Source: Wuchereria bancrofti
Lineage: Eukaryota; Nematoda; Chromadorea; Rhabditida; Onchocercidae
Direction: 5' to 3'
NCBI GenBank assembly: GCA_005281725.1
Contig: SSBO01000012.1
Span: 2,028,194-2,092,193 of the forward strand
DNA length: 64,000 bases
The notes beneath the pieces were generated by a model that saw only the letters and a program-made list of their open reading frames with translations, was not told where the DNA came from and made no database searches. This document shows positions 25,831 to 41,400 of this stretch, one piece after another (positions within the stretch are counted from its first letter, which is position 1; the number at the start of each line of letters is the position of its first letter). The position numbers were made by a program, and so were the translations under genes.

Positions 25831-26467
25831 TATTATGCAAATAATAAATAGATAAGAACTGCAATATGAACAAAATAGTTTATTTTTTTATTTTTAGATA
25901 TGATGAAACTAAAAGTACAATGAATCATGATGGACAAATTTTATGATAAAAAATACTTTACCTTTTGCAATCAGCTGCAGCATTACAATATGGAATCACT
26001 TCGACGTACGAAATCAGTCAACAAGTATGAAATTTGGCATGCAAAATAATAATGACCTCGCATTGAATTTAGGAACAAAATATCATGGAAAACAAAGGAA
26101 AATTAGAGTCACAATTCTAATAAAAAAAAAAAAAAAGAATGGCTCAATCGTTTTGTAACTGAAGCGAAATTGAAAAAAAAAGAGAGAGAAGCTGAACACT
26201 TTGAAAAAATCAGAATCAGTTTGGTCTGAACTAAAGGAAATAATTTCTCGGAATGAGATGAAAAGTCAGACAAACGCATTCAGATTCCTCATAAAATATA
26301 TAACAGCAAAACATAGCCAATGACTAATTATACGAAATAAGATGAATTAAATATTAGCAAACTTTAATGCTAAAAGTACTAACACTAGCCAATAAATTAA
26401 ATTTGAAAAACGAAAGACAATTCACTAATCCTGCTCATCGAATAAGAAATTATTAATTCCATATGAA
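25831..26467. other. 3' flank of glutamate synthase gene
   Basis: No coding exon is visible. The right part should hold the 3' UTR of the minus-strand GOGAT gene, whose TAA stop is at 26468-26470. Confidence 0.45.
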
Positions 26468-29463
26468 TTAATTTTGAATTGGAGCAAGCACAACGCCACC
26501 CGGTCCAGCAAGAGTTGTTTTGCCCATCAGATCATGATCAATCTAAATATTACTTCAGATGAAAATTTTCAGCATTTTTTTTTTTAATACAATGATGATT
26601 TAGTTAAGCTGTAATGATCAGAAAATTGAAAAATAATAAATGAATTCAGAATTCACCTGTCTGGCTGCTTGACGTCCTTCATGAATCGCCCAAACTACTA
26701 AAGATTGGCCTCGTCGACAGTCACCAGCAGCATAAATCTTACATTTTGATGTACTATATCGATCTTTTGCGGTGAAAATATTAGATCGCTTATCTGTTTC
26801 TATTCCAAGTTGCTCGACAACAATCTGAAATTCACTGTCAACAATTACAACCTTTAAGCTCGCAAATCAAATAGAACAACTATGTAATACAGATATAAAT
26901 GTGTAACAAAACCTAGAAATATTTTGAATCAATAAATACAAGTCTGAAAATTACTTAGAAATGAATTAAACTTTTTAGAAGAGTTTATTACCTTTTCTGG
27001 ACCTGTGAATCCCATAGCAAGTATGCATAAATCACATGGCAATTCTTTTTCGCTACCATCAATTTCAGACATTATCCAAGCTCCGTTTTCATCTCTTTTC
27101 CAATCAACACGAATCGTTAAGAGACCAATTAAATTTTTTTGTCCTGAACCACTTACATTAACCAGAAATTTCTGCAAAGTGGAAAACTTTCGTTAAATTT
27201 ATATTTCAAAAATTTTTACTTTTTCCCATATTTTATAAAACTTGTAAATAAAAGGTACTTTTTACTCATTAATTTCAGCGATAGCAAAATACATAGAAAA
27301 GAAACCTTTGTTGATAAACCAAATAGACGTGGATCATCACCCGTGATTTCCTTACGCTCTTCATGTCCATAATCAGTACGAAATATTATGGGCCACTGTG
27401 GCCATGGATTATCTGGATATCGTTCATCTGGGGGTTGGGACATTATTTCCAATGCTTGCACACTTTCTGCTCCCTATTTATAACGAAATCTGTTATAATT
27501 GATTTTTTACAGTAAGAATAGATTAATAAAAATATTGGAATATTAAATTACTAAATTTCGAATAATATAAAAGCAGACCAATCTTGTACAGGTTGCGATA
27601 CAATCGGTAGCAGTATCACCACCTCCAAGGATGATAACTCGTTTCCCTTTGGCATCCAGACCTTCCCAGGCATCTTCTTCACCAGCTACAATTCTTTGAC
27701 TTTTCTCTAAAAACTCCATCGCAAAACAAATTCCTTTCGCTTCACGATTTGAGATCAACAAATCACGCGGTATCGTTGAACCCGTAGAAATTAGTATTGC
27801 ATCATTGTCCTACAAATTTTTATACGATAAAAGAAAGTATTGCAAATATTATTATTTATTACAGTTAGGTTTGGTCATTTTCTACCGAATTTTTGAAATG
27901 AAAGAATATTGGAAATATTGAAATGAAAGAATATGGAAATTACAGAAATTCCGCAATACATGTTGCATTTAGCTAGAGCAAAAATGAGATGAAAGAAAAA
28001 GATATATCATTTACTTTGACTCATGAGTATCGACATGAATATAGGTCTAGTCTAAAGAAGTGGAAAAATAACCTTAAGTAAGAAGTCTGCTGAAACGTCT
28101 TTACCGATTTCAGTATTTGTTATAAATCGAACACCTTCATCTTCCAGTAATTTGACTCTTCTGTCAACAACATACTTGTCCAATTTCATTGTTGGTATAC
28201 CGTATCTTCAATTATACTAATAGTAAAGCATTCATATTATATATGCAATTATACTGACAGTAATCAGACCGTTGTGAATTGGAGAGCAGGACAGAATTGT
28301 ATATAACTACAAATTGAAATATGTATATATTCTGCAACAGTACTACTTGCACCCATTGACCAAATGTCACTAACTTTCAAGGTCAGTTGACGATGGCTCA
28401 TCCTGCGATGTCATAGTCAATACTAACTTTGTTATCTGCCAACTTTTCAGCAAGTTTCAGACCTAACCTTAACAAGCCACCTGCATGATTCTTCTTCTCG
28501 TATACGACAACTGCGTGTCCCACTTTATTCAGCTGTGCTGCAGCTGCCATCCCTGAAAACAATTTTTCAATCTTTTTATTAGACATCTTACTGTTAAACT
28601 ACCTAGCAATGAGACCTACCATTACTTGATTTCATCTAAGCAATGTTAAAACTAACGTTAAGGTTAAAGTTGACAATTCTGAGTATAGTCAGAATGATTA
28701 TTAAAATAGATTACCAGCTGGACCACTTCCAATAATTGCAATACGTTTGCCGGTACTATAATTTGGTTTTTGCGGTTGCATCCAGCCTTGTAGAAAAGCA
28801 TAATCAATGATGGCACATTCGATGCTTTTAATTGTTACGGGTGGTGAGTTGATCGCCAAGCAGCATGCTGACTTAAACATTTTCTGGCTTAATTTAAAAC
28901 TCTACTTATTCCAGTTGCATAATTAATTTATCATCCTGCCTCTTAATTAGTTCGAATAAATAAAAAAACTGTAGCAACTTTAGAGAGATAGTAAATAGTA
29001 TCAGTCTGCTTGTCGTAAAATAAAACTAGATCAATGAATAATACGAAGATACGCTTCATAGAATCTAATGAAATCAATGAAATTCTGAATTTAACCTCGC
29101 AAGGAGCAGGACAAACACGACCAGTAAATTCTGGGAAATTATTTGTTTGCAAAAGCTGTTCAAGTGCTTGTCGCCAATTCTGCTTGAAGACATAATCATT
29201 CCATTTTGGAATTATGTTCCCAAGTGGACATCCTGTATTTCCCTGACAGAATGGTACACCGCAATCCATACATCTAAATCAGATTTGACAATTATTTAAG
29301 TTAACTTAAATTGAAATAATATAATCTAGTAAAATAATACCTCGCTGCTTGTACACGAATATTTGACCGCACTGCGCCATAATCCGTAATTTCGTTCCAA
29401 ACTTTTATTCGTTCTTCAACGGGCCGATAAACCACTGTTTGGCGACGATATTTCATGAAACCC
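26468..29463 (-). other. GOGAT exons 35-44: NAD(P)H/FAD reductase (GltD-like)
   Basis: Exons: 29341-29463, 29096-29273, 28715-28871, 28468-28552, 28073-28205, 27579-27809, 27306-27473, 26992-27171, 26657-26824, 26468-26542 (residues about 1698-2196). The block opens [18 protein letters not shown]. It carries a cysteine cluster for 4Fe-4S centres ([15 protein letters not shown], then CPAPC), an FAD-binding glycine motif [11 protein letters not shown] split across exons 37/38, then [13 protein letters not shown], a NAD(P)H glycine motif [13 protein letters not shown], and the final [18 protein letters not shown]. The protein ends [10 protein letters not shown] then TAA. It transfers NAD(P)H electrons to the synthase half. 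All key motifs are intact. Confidence 0.95.
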
Positions 29464-32400
29464 CTGCAATAACGTCCTCAATTAGTATATAATAATAATC
29501 AACTACTACTTTTATTCCTCTTTACGAAGTTAAAGTCAAGTATACACCAGATACATTTTTAATATCATTCAGGATCATAACTAATTAGTATTGGAGAAAT
29601 AATGGATAGTAACTTTCACAATGGATGTGAGATTCAAATGACTGGAATACAATTGATTAAAGAAGAAAAACCTCAGTTTATTTAGTGGTTCATTATTTTT
29701 CTTCGAAATATTTAGCATATGAATATTTTCAATATCAATCGTATATTCATTTATATCTTCAATATCTGATTCACCGATATCCGAAGGTTCCTCCTCTTCA
29801 TCCTCTTCTTCAACTTCCTGCTGTGGGTCTTTTGTTTCCTCGAAACCAGTATAATCTTCAGGACGAACAAGCTTTGGATATGTACGATGATGACTTCCAA
29901 TCTAAGACAAGATCATAATTTTGCTTATTTTTGAAAATATAAATAAGCACAGTTTGTCTAACCTAGAAAACTTCTTCATAAACTAAAGATGGGAGAGGTT
30001 CAATAATGGAACTTTCTCGTCATCATTTTCATTCAAATTTATGCTAGTGAAAAGAAAAAGAAAAAAATTGAGCATGAAACTAACATTGGGTACTGAAAGG
30101 TGCTTGTTTTTCTCTGTACCAAGGGTCTGGAAATTGTTATTGGTGTTGTTAATGTATAGGATGGCCAATTAATAATTTCATTAATTCATTGCCAATTTTT
30201 TTCTCTTTCAAAACTAGTGAATTTTCAAAATTAGATAAAAGTCCATTGGAAATTTTCTTATTGTTATAAATTTCAGGAATTTCATATTTACCTTAAATAA
30301 AACACAAATCATTTTGCGCAAGTTTTATCGCTTATAGCTTTGTAATTTCATTTTTAATTTTTACAGCAAACTTTGACAAAATAACCATTTTTCGTCGTAC
30401 AGGCTCGACAGCAATTTGCATATCCATTGAGAATTTACGATCTCGTGCAGTTATTGTTTGTGAAAATACCTCATCTTCTATTAAATCCTAATGAGGTGAA
30501 ATTTTTAAAATTGACTTTTTGATGTTTATAAATACAAGACTTCCATAAAGCATTAAAAACTGGTTGAGAATGTGAAAATACCTCATGTTCTATTAAATCC
30601 TATTGAGGTAAAATTTTTAAAACTGACTCTTTCTTTTTTCAAAAAAGTTATCTCCGAAATTTTTCTACTTATTTACTGTTCTTCATGAAATCAGTAATGA
30701 ACTGCTTTCAAAATAAGCCCTTATTAGAATGGCTAACAAAAACACAAAATAAGTGTAAGATGAAATTACTGTCAACAACCTCAGTATCTTTTAGAGTTTC
30801 TTGCTTTTCTTTTGCAATTCTGAGTGCATCGGCTTCTTTCATACGTTCTAGTGCCCGTTTGTAATCTTTCGGGAAAACCTTAAAGATTGCTACTAGGAAT
30901 AAAAATCAGGAAAGAAATATTGCCAAATTCGTTACAGTTAGTTTATAAATTTGAAACTCAAATTTATTGAAGCTCAAAAATGTAATTTATCACATTTAGA
31001 TGAACAATGTGATAAGTTGTAAAGAAAAAATGATTTTTATAATGTTTACTTTTATAAAATTTTCGCTTTCAATGTTCCAATCATTTAGGATAGCACTACC
31101 AATTTTGGATCCAGTTTCCTGAACAAACATCTCGATCATCTGCTTTACCCATTTCAAGTCTTCACTGTCTGGTTCATCCAAATCAATTGTTGCCATATTA
31201 ATGTAGTGGATTAATTGACCTTTGCTGAAACACTTTAAAATCAAATCCTGAAATAATATTCGAATATCTAGTTTAATTTACACAAAATTCTTTTCTCTTT
31301 TTTTGTCAGTTCAATCATTTCACTGAGTCTGATTATCATTATGACAAATTTGATAGCATAAATCAAATAATATATAACCCATTGTAAATGAATGCCAAAC
31401 CACCCGACATAGCGGCAGCAAAATTTCGTCCAATACTATGCAATATGATCACTTTTCCACCGGTCATATATTCACAACCATGGTCACCAACACCTTCGAT
31501 TACAGCATCAGCACCTGAATTACGCACCGCGAATCGTTCACCTGCTACACCGCGGAATAGTGCTAATCCTGAAAATAAAGAAAAAAGATTGAAATAAAGA
31601 AAAAAGAAGTGAGTAGTTAAACTATATAAAATATAAAAGATAATGACAAAAAAAAATTGCGTCGAATTTGTAGTTTAATAATTTTTAATCGGATTTGAAG
31701 ATCAATTTCAGCTTTATGCTTCACCTCATAAGTTTTAAAATTAAGACTTGCAATGCAACCCACCTGAGGTGGCACCATAGAGTGCTACATTTCCAATAAT
31801 TGAATTTTCTTCTGAAGGAAAAGTTGCATTGCGACTGGGATAGATAACGATTTTGCCACCCGATAAGCCCTACAGTTCATAAAAAAATCAAACGAATCAC
31901 TTATATCTTATCACTACTGAAATTAAACTAACAATCAAAATATGATTATAAAATATCATTAACCTTCGAAGCTAACAAACACATCCTACAACTCATTATA
32001 ATGGGAATTGAAGTTTGTGAAAAGTTCAAAGGAAAATTAACTGCTCTTCTGATCGATACATAAATATAAAATTATTTCAAAGATATAACTGCATTGGTAG
32101 TTAAAATAAAATAAGGAAGCTATTTAATTTTCACTTAATGATTTTGTGATTACATTAGTTCTGAACTACGTTTGCAAATGTCTTCAAAACTACCAGTCAA
32201 ACTTGGTAGCTTTAATTGAATTCGATTAATATTACTGTGGAATGATCGAACTTGGTAATTTTAATCAAATTCAATTTAAAAAAAAAATCAATTAAAACTG
32301 CAGTATACCAATCACCTTGCCAACACAGTCATTAGCGTCACCCTCGAGATAAAGTGATACACCTTTCACCAAAAATGCACCAAAACTTTGCCCTGCATGT

Positions 32401-35400
32401 CCTACGAGATTAATACGAATTGAGCGATCGTTCGATAATCCAGCTTCACCGAATTGTTTTGATATCTATATATAATAAACAGATTTCTTGCTGCTCATAA
32501 TTTAATAATAAGTACCGATATTTTAATGAATTTAACACTTACGTGGTAACTTAATCTAACGCCAAATGCACGATCTGTGTTAACAATCTTGAAATCCTTA
32601 AAAAGTTTATGACCACTACGTCCACCATTTTCATCAAACAAATCTTTTGCTGCTTTTATAATTCGTTTCTCCAAATCACTAATATTTACTTCCTGGAAGT
32701 TATCACACCAAACATACTGTAACTGTTGGAATATATAGCTTTTGTAATGTTGCCTGTTTGATATAATTGATCATATCAATTTCCCAAAAACAAACTACCA
32801 ATATCAAAATTACAGAATATTTAATTTCTCATTAATGGTTAAGACCATTTTACTGCAACAAAACTAATAGATAGCAATTTCTTCTTAGAATGCTGGGAGT
32901 TTCCGGCAGATTGCTAAGAAACCATTGTTTCACTTTCAAGTTGCTTCCAAATGATCAAATCGATTTTCCAGATGCTTCATAAAATTTTTCTATTAATTTC
33001 AATGCATATCAAATTACTCACAACTACCTTTTTGCACTGAGCTTCACTGACTGACATTACATAGATAGAGACATGATGTATCTATTCATTACAATATTGT
33101 TCAGGCCATTATTTCGATTTCAATTTTATTTCTTGAATTTGAAATTAACACAACCTGTTTAACAGTACTGCCATGAATATCATTGTTCGGGAAAAGTTTC
33201 TGAGCATTCAGTAGAATGTTACCAAATTCCAGCATGGTTGCTTTCTTGTTTATTGGACTCGGACTTGCATATAGCAAGTCAACACGTCCAATGGCTTCCT
33301 AAATTAGAGTTTGTGAGTGGAAATCATCATAGCATCATAGAATGAAAAAAGTACTCATAAACAAGATGGATTTGTTGATAAAGATGAAATAAGTTATGCC
33401 AGATATTCTAAATCAGTATATAAGAGATTTCCTTTGACACGTTCATTGCTTTAAAAATTTAAACATAATATTGAAGATGATACCTGTAATGTTCGTAAGC
33501 CCAGTTTTGATAAGAAATAACGCACTTCTTCAGCAACCATAAACATGAAATTGACAACATATTCTGGTTTTCCTTTGAATTTTGCTCGTAAAATTGGATC
33601 CTAAAAAAATTCACCTTCTCTTTACAAGATTTCAAACAATCAAAATCATTCAGTGAGCCAAAATTTCAGTTAATTTTTTGTTTTTAGATTGAACGAAGTG
33701 ACCTGAGTAGCAATGCCAACAGGACAAGTGTTCAGGTGGCATTTTCTCATCATTGTACAACCGAGAACAATCAATGGCGCAGTTGACATACCAAATTCAT
33801 CGGCACCGAGCAGTGCTGCTATCATTACATCACGTCCTGGAAAAAAAATTGATAATTTGTTTAAAATTAAGGAACTATAAAAACCGACCAAGAATTTTTT
33901 TGCTAGCGTTTTAGTGGGCGTCAAAAATAAGGGTCTAAACGCAAATTAGCAAATATTTATGTGCAGTACTTTTAATTCACTTTAATTCCTCTTGAGAGAA
34001 TAAAATATCACATCTCAGTAGCAACAGTAAATTTTGCAACTGACCAGTTCGAATCTGACCATCAGCTTGTAAAGTGATACGATTCCGTAGATTATTCATA
34101 CATAGCACCTGATGAGTTTCAGCTATTCCAAGTTCCCATGGTAATCCGGCATGCTTTATTCCGGTCCAACTTAATTCAGTCTGTTTACTGATTACTTTCC
34201 ACTGATTTCATTTATAGCGGTAAATAGAAATTCATTGCAATATGCATTGATTTGAGACAAGAGTGATGAAAGAAGAAGTATTTATAAAATTAATTGAATT
34301 TAAATGGTTTATTCAGCAGTAAACTTCAACAAATTAATCCCCAACATTGTGTTGCTATTTCCATGTTTGATTATCAATTTTTCATATCAAATAATTTCTT
34401 TTCTTGAAGATTACCTTGAAGCACCGGTACCACCGTCGTGTCCTGATACTGTGATATGTTCAGCTTTACCTTTAGCGACACCAGCAGCAATGATTCCAAC
34501 ACCTGCTTCAGAAACTAATTTAACACTAATGCGAGCCAATGGATTCGCACATTTTAAATCATAGATGAGTTGCGCCAAGTCTTCAATACTATAAATGTCA
34601 TGATGTGGTGGAGGTGAAATAAGGCCAACACCCGGAGATGACTTCCGTGTTGACGCTATTTCTATGCTGACCTTGTGACCTGGTAGTTCTCCGCCTTCAC
34701 CTGGTTTTGCACCCTGGGCAATCTTTATTTGTAATTCATCAGCATTTGCTAAATAAGCGCTGTCCACACCAAATCGAGCTGACGCTATCTGCAATCATCA
34801 GTAGTACCTTGTCAGTGATGCTTTTTTATAGCTTTTTGAATAATCGAATTCTATGTTTTTTTTTTTTTTTTTTTATTCATACAACTACATCATATTGCAA
34901 AAGAAAACCTGTTTTATAGCAGATCGTAAATTATGCTCTTTGGGTTGATCATTTCTGTATCGTTCCTGTTTTTCACCACCTTCACCGGTATTTGATTTAC
35001 CACCGATGCGATTCATTGCAATAGCAAGAGTGGTATGAGCTTCCCATGAAATGCTACCAAATGACATAGCTCCTAAATGATAGTCCAATATTCCATTTTT
35101 CTATCCTTTCTTATACAGTTTTTTCTTTTTAGATTTTTATTCTGACTGCAGTTATTTCAACTTAAAATTATTCTTTTTACTAAAAAAAAAAAAAAAAAAA
35201 AATGTTAAGATTTCAAATAATTTCCATGAAATAATTTGCTGATTTGAATCAATCTTCAAGAATAACAAAAACATTCTTTGAGGACTAATTTAATTTTAGC
35301 AATAAATATTTTCGATTGAAAATTTAAGGTGAAACAAAATAGAAAAATTAATTGCTTTACCAGTAACAAATCTTTTGACGATTTCTGCAGCAGATTCTAC

Positions 35401-38400
35401 CTCTGACAATGGTATTTGCAATTTTTTACTTGTTTTGATTTCCAACTGTCCACGTAACGTGCACATACGTTGGGCAAGATTAGATGCCGCTGAATATTCA
35501 TGGAATGTTTTGCGATCATTTAATTTTGTTGCTGCCTAAATGAATAATGATAAGATATGTTATTAGTTATCCATTTTAAATTACAAAAAGAAATTGATAG
35601 GATTCATTTCTATTAAGGTTAATCAATTATCACCGTATAAATCATTAAAAGAATATATAACCGGCACTAGCAAATAAAAAACTTTCATATCAATTTCAGC
35701 ATCAAACTTCTTTTGTAGAAAAGAAGTTATTAAGTAATTTCACTTGTAATTTTGCAATATTTGTTGGTTCATTGATATGTCTTTCACCGCCATCTCGCCA
35801 ATGAAATATTCCAGGACTGATCAAAGTTTTGCTATCTCCTTAAAATACTAAATATGATGCATAAGTAGCAAAGACACTTTTTCTTTCTCTTTTTGATTAT
35901 GAATTTTTTGGTCTCGAAGAATTTAAACATGAAAAAAGAAAAAAAAAAAACATTTGCATATACATTCTCAATTTTCACTATAATTTGCATAAAAATAAAA
36001 TAAACATGCCATAATTGTATTCTTTATCTGAAGCTGCTGGATAAGCATTTCGATGTATACGTAATGCTTCAGCTGCAAGAATTTCAAAACTGGCTCCACC
36101 TAAACGTGATACAGTATTCGTGAAACAACGATCTACAACTTCTGTAGCTAATCCAACGGCTTCAAAAATTTGCGCCCCCTACAAATATGAAAAATTTTGA
36201 TTAACGAATTAGTTGATTATGCAAATGTTTAAATTTCATTTTTCTAACAAAATTTTAATCGTAATGATTTAATAATACAGTACCTTATAACTGTGTAAAG
36301 TGCTTATTCCCATTTTTGCCATAACTTTGAAAATGCCACGCTCGATTCCAGCTTTATATCCTTGAAATACCTGTTTAAAAAAATGCATTTTTTGTTTTGT
36401 ACAAATTAGCAAATGAATAAATAAACTGATATGCAACAATAAATTTGAAATTTTTAAAAGAATACCATAAAAAAATAGAATATCTATACAGAAATTTTTC
36501 AAAAAAAAATTAAACCTGTTCATCATTTATTTCACTATCAAAGAGTCCCATGTTGCGAAGACGATGGCATGTTTCATATATTAAATATGGACAAATTGCA
36601 TCAGCACCATAACCAAGCAAAACACAGAAATCATGTACAACTTTAACTTGACCTGATTCAACTATCAATGCTACCTCAAATTTATCAGCCATTAAGTTAA
36701 TCGGTCAGATTTATTGTTAATTAAGATGAAATAGAGTGAGATTTTGAACATATTTAATGGATTACAAAATTAATATTGAAGTTGCTAACAATTGAAATCA
36801 TTAAATATTATTCTGAATAATGACGACATCCAACAAAAGTGACAAAACTACCTTCATGCGCAATTGTTGCTTTAACATGCATTGATGAACAGCGCCAAGT
36901 GCCAGAAGTGGACTAATTGCTACCAATTGTCGACATACTTTCCGATCAGAAAGCACTATCATTTGATATCCATCGAGTGCTGCCGCACATGCTTCACTAC
37001 AGATTCGGTCCAAGGCTGGTAACAATCCCTGCATTTCATTTTTAACCTAACTTTTTGGCCATTATTCTTGTTGTTTCAAAATATTCCCATATCAGAGTCT
37101 CTCTATTTTAAGCTTTTTTTATTTACTTATAGCGCACTTGTGCTTAAGTCGTAATGTTTATTTGTCTTGGACATTTTCATGATTCATTTGTCTTGAAAAT
37201 CAATAAAATAAATTATTTGGTATCAACTATCTTAGCATTTTTCCCCTGAGCAGAAATTATTGTCATAACTTTTGTTACAGACATTTTGAGTTTACCTGTG
37301 ACAATGATTTGAAATAGAAAATACTAAAACCTTAGAATCATGTATGGTGGGATAAACAACATCAATCACTTTTGTTCGCCATCCTTTATAGGTTGTGCGT
37401 TTTAAAACCTGCAAAGTTGATAAATTATCTCACAAATTTTGTGCACTTCTGAATAATATATAAAAGTAATTAATTTGTTTGACTTGCATTACTTTGCTTG
37501 CATTTTGCTACCAATGAAATTCGATCTGGGAATGAGTATCAATATTTTTTAGTCGAAGGATAACTTAGCATATTAATACTTTCAAAGAATATTTATATTA
37601 TGAGTACTTCCAAATCGACTAGAGATAAGACTGGTTGTTCTAGGATCAGTCGTTCTTCCAATTCTTCCATTGGTTCTAGCAAATTAGATTCAGGTCCGAC
37701 AGGACACCTGAGTGACATCACGATCTGTTCTCGAAACGGATCAATTGGTGGATTCGTTACCTAGTATATATTTGTTGCATATCATGACCATGATCATAAC
37801 AAGAAGTTAGCTAAGATCATTTCAGTTCTCAGGAAAGTATGCGATTTAAAAGAGCTCCCAGAAAGAATTAGGAAGTGATTAAGTTCAATAATGCATTTCA
37901 TCTTTTTCACTATGATAATTTGACTATTCAGCCTAAAAAAATTTTAAAAAAATCTCACGGATTCATTTTTCTTCTGTTTTAATAAAATCGAATCTTATTT
38001 CACAGTCAGAAGAAACGTGATATTTCATCAGTCAGTCAATATCTCAGTAGTGTTAACAGATAATAACAAAGTTCAAAGAGACAAAATTATCAGCGATACA
38101 TTCTCAAAAATCAGTAAAATACAAAATAATTGTAAACCTGTGCAAAAAGTTGCTGAAAATATGAAAAGATTTGTGGGCTGTAATCAGAAAGACATGCTAA
38201 AGCTGCATCGTTTCCCATTGAACCTAATGCTTCCTTCCTGAAAAATAAACGTATTCACTTGCAACTAATTTTTCAATAAAAAATTTAAATAAACAAAGAA
38301 AAAATAATGTTAAAAACAAATTTAACAGCCAGCTATCTTTCATGAAAATTTTGTTGTTCATCTTCTTTTCTTTGATGTTTAACTGAATATGATTTTAATT

Positions 38401-41400
38401 TACTAAATGTAACTTTGTACTCCTTCTTAATAATATAAGTTTCCTTAATAATATAACTTTTTTTTAAAAATTTCCCTTACAACTAATTGCGTTAATTTGT
38501 TTTAATTATGTAACTTATACGTATGTTGTTAAATTTCAACTTACTTTTCAATAATCATTGGTGCAATAAGCATAGCGAATGAATCTGCTGTGTATGAAAA
38601 TGCCATGAGACGTCGATCTTCATCCAAATGGAAATCTCTGTGATGTTTCTTCGCTGTCCGATGATCACTATCACCTTTAAATCTTTCTTCATTCCATTGA
38701 AATTCTAGCTCGCGCTTTATCAGGTACTCATTCGTTATAGCACCATGTGATAACTTTAAGTAATATTTTTTATTATAGTGTGAAATTTTATTGTTATCAA
38801 TTGTTTATCTCATTTTAATGTCACACAATTGATTATTTATTAGAATAAATCTTGTTGAATATAGAAAATCATTTCCTATATCATTCCTTTTTTTTTTTTA
38901 TTTCATATTTTTGATCTTCAGACTTGATAATTTTAAATTTGATTTTTAGGGATAAAATAAAATATCAAAACTGATATAATTAGTACACGTTCGATTATTT
39001 ATATGCTAAAGAAAAATATTTTCTATATTTGAATTGTAATAGGTTTCGTTTCAAAGTTTCGTTAGCTTAAAATTACAACAGTTTAGTTGAGAAAAATTAT
39101 GCAAAATTTAGGGTACCACATCGTTTCTGCGAAGTTGATCGAGATATATTCGAGCTGAACTGAGTTTTTTGTGCGGTCGTGAAAGAGCTATTCGTAGCTT
39201 CAAATCGTTGTCTTCTTCAATTTTCTTTTCTACAGTATCCACAAGCAACATACGACCAGATCGTAATCTATCCTGAAATAATACAATAATATTATTTACT
39301 GATAAATTATACATTTAATAGAAGAGTGATTAGTGGATTATCAACTACCGGGGAAAATTTCAGGGGGCATTCTTAATGAACGAAATCCACCTTAATCCAC
39401 CGTTTCAAATAAGTATTTATTAGTCTTAATCGATTTGACATATTTACCAAATTCGAAAATATTTGGTGATTTCTCATTTATTTGAAACAAAGATTGAGCG
39501 TAAACAATGGACAATCACGATAATAGAACTGTGAAAGGAAAAGATAAATAGTGAAATCAGTATCTTTTTAAATTGTGTGAAGGAAAAAGTGTGTTATACA
39601 AAAAATATTATTGATAAATGATTCTTTGCTTAAGTATTCTATATATTTTTATTTAAATATTCTAGAATCATTAAAATTTTTTATTCAATCTTGATTACAG
39701 TAGAGATATCATCTCCACCACCTTTTTTTTCAATAAAATTTACTTACTTTGTAGGCTCATACAATGATGTCATATTGGCTTTAAAAATAATTTGTAACGA
39801 TGAAATTATTTTATCTCGATGAAAATACTTAGTGAAATTAAATGAAACTACCTTTATTTTTTAATAAATTAATAACTAAAAAATCATATGCGCCAAAAAC
39901 TGTTCGATTAGTGAGATCAGTCAGGAATGTTCATTTATTACTTATTTTGTTGACGATTTCATTTTTCTCACTAGGAACTGAAACTTAAATTATGAACTTC
40001 CTCAATACACCTTCATAATTATGTTTTTAAAAAATCATGAATTAATTAGAAATTACTGAGATCAAATGAATTTCAATATATTAAACCTTGTTGTGGAATA
40101 ATTACGAGAGTATAATTATGATTGTAATTAATGGATAACTTATTTGAACTTTGTCTCGGATATTCACATCTACAATTTTTTAAACTTGTAACATTATAGC
40201 ATGCTAAGGATGCTTTCAGTTCTTATAATATGAGGTGAAAGCACATAACAAGATAAATACTCATTAAAATACAATAATTTCAAGCTAATTAACCAGCTCT
40301 TCTAGAAGAAAAAAATTAGATTAAAAGATTAAATGTAACTATAACAGCTTATTATGATTAAAAATATTTCCAAATTTAATAGATAAAAAGAACAAAAAAA
40401 AAAATTAATATATTTGAAAAGATTTTAACATTTATTTGCGTAGAGAAAAGAAGAAGAAAAGAGAAATGTGTCAATCAAAAAGTCTAATTTAAAAATTCAT
40501 TAATAAACTGGAATTATGAGTAAATGTACTGTCCATTCTTCATTGTCATATTATTTTGTGTTTGAATTAATTATGTCATTATTATTTTGCAATAATATCC
40601 TGCAACAACATTTCAGCAAGTACTAATTACATCATTTAAAGATCAAATGGTAGAATTTGTGTTATTAATGAAAAAATATCTCAAATAAAATTAAATGTAA
40701 GTCATTAATTATTAAAATAACATACCTGTAAGCTTAATTAGTCGTATGCAGAATATTTTAAATCTTATGGTTACAGTTTTATGTTGATACCATTGGTAAT
40801 TTAATTTTCTTTTAACACTTAAGACAGTTTTTTTTTTTTGATTATGAGAACATTTTATTTCAACATTTTTTGTGACATTTTGCACTGTTACGATTTAAAC
40901 TATTATATTGTTGTTAATTAGTCTTAACTTTGTGTGCTAATTATTAAGGATGTTCGAACACTTCTTCAATTTGATATTTATTTTTTGAAATTTTAATAAC
41001 ATCAAAAGTATATGTTTTTATTTTCAATAAATTTAGTTATAAAAATTAACAATACTTGCACAAAATTTACAACAGTATACCTAGTAAAATGCTTACCTGA
41101 TCAACAATATGGCTAGATTACTTAAGCAACTATCAGCATATTTCGCCAATATTTTGTTTTACTTATTATTATAAGTAATAAAATGTGAAATTACATTCAT
41201 CAGTTACTTCCTTTGCTAATGATAATACTTTTTTGTTGAATAAAGTATTATATCAATTAATATACAGTTATAACAGTTAAATATTTGCTGTTCTGATAAT
41301 AAAACTTAAAATTGAAATAATCTGATCCTAATTAATATTAAGATTTGTGGAAATTGATAATAAGCTTTTTTAGTATATGGAAGATTTGCTTACATAAAAT

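Noticed and set aside
28398..28467. Extension of GOGAT exon 38 into an open frame ending IDYDIAG
   Set aside because: The family requires LLRYGIP, obtained by splicing at 28468 to 28205; the extension is intron.
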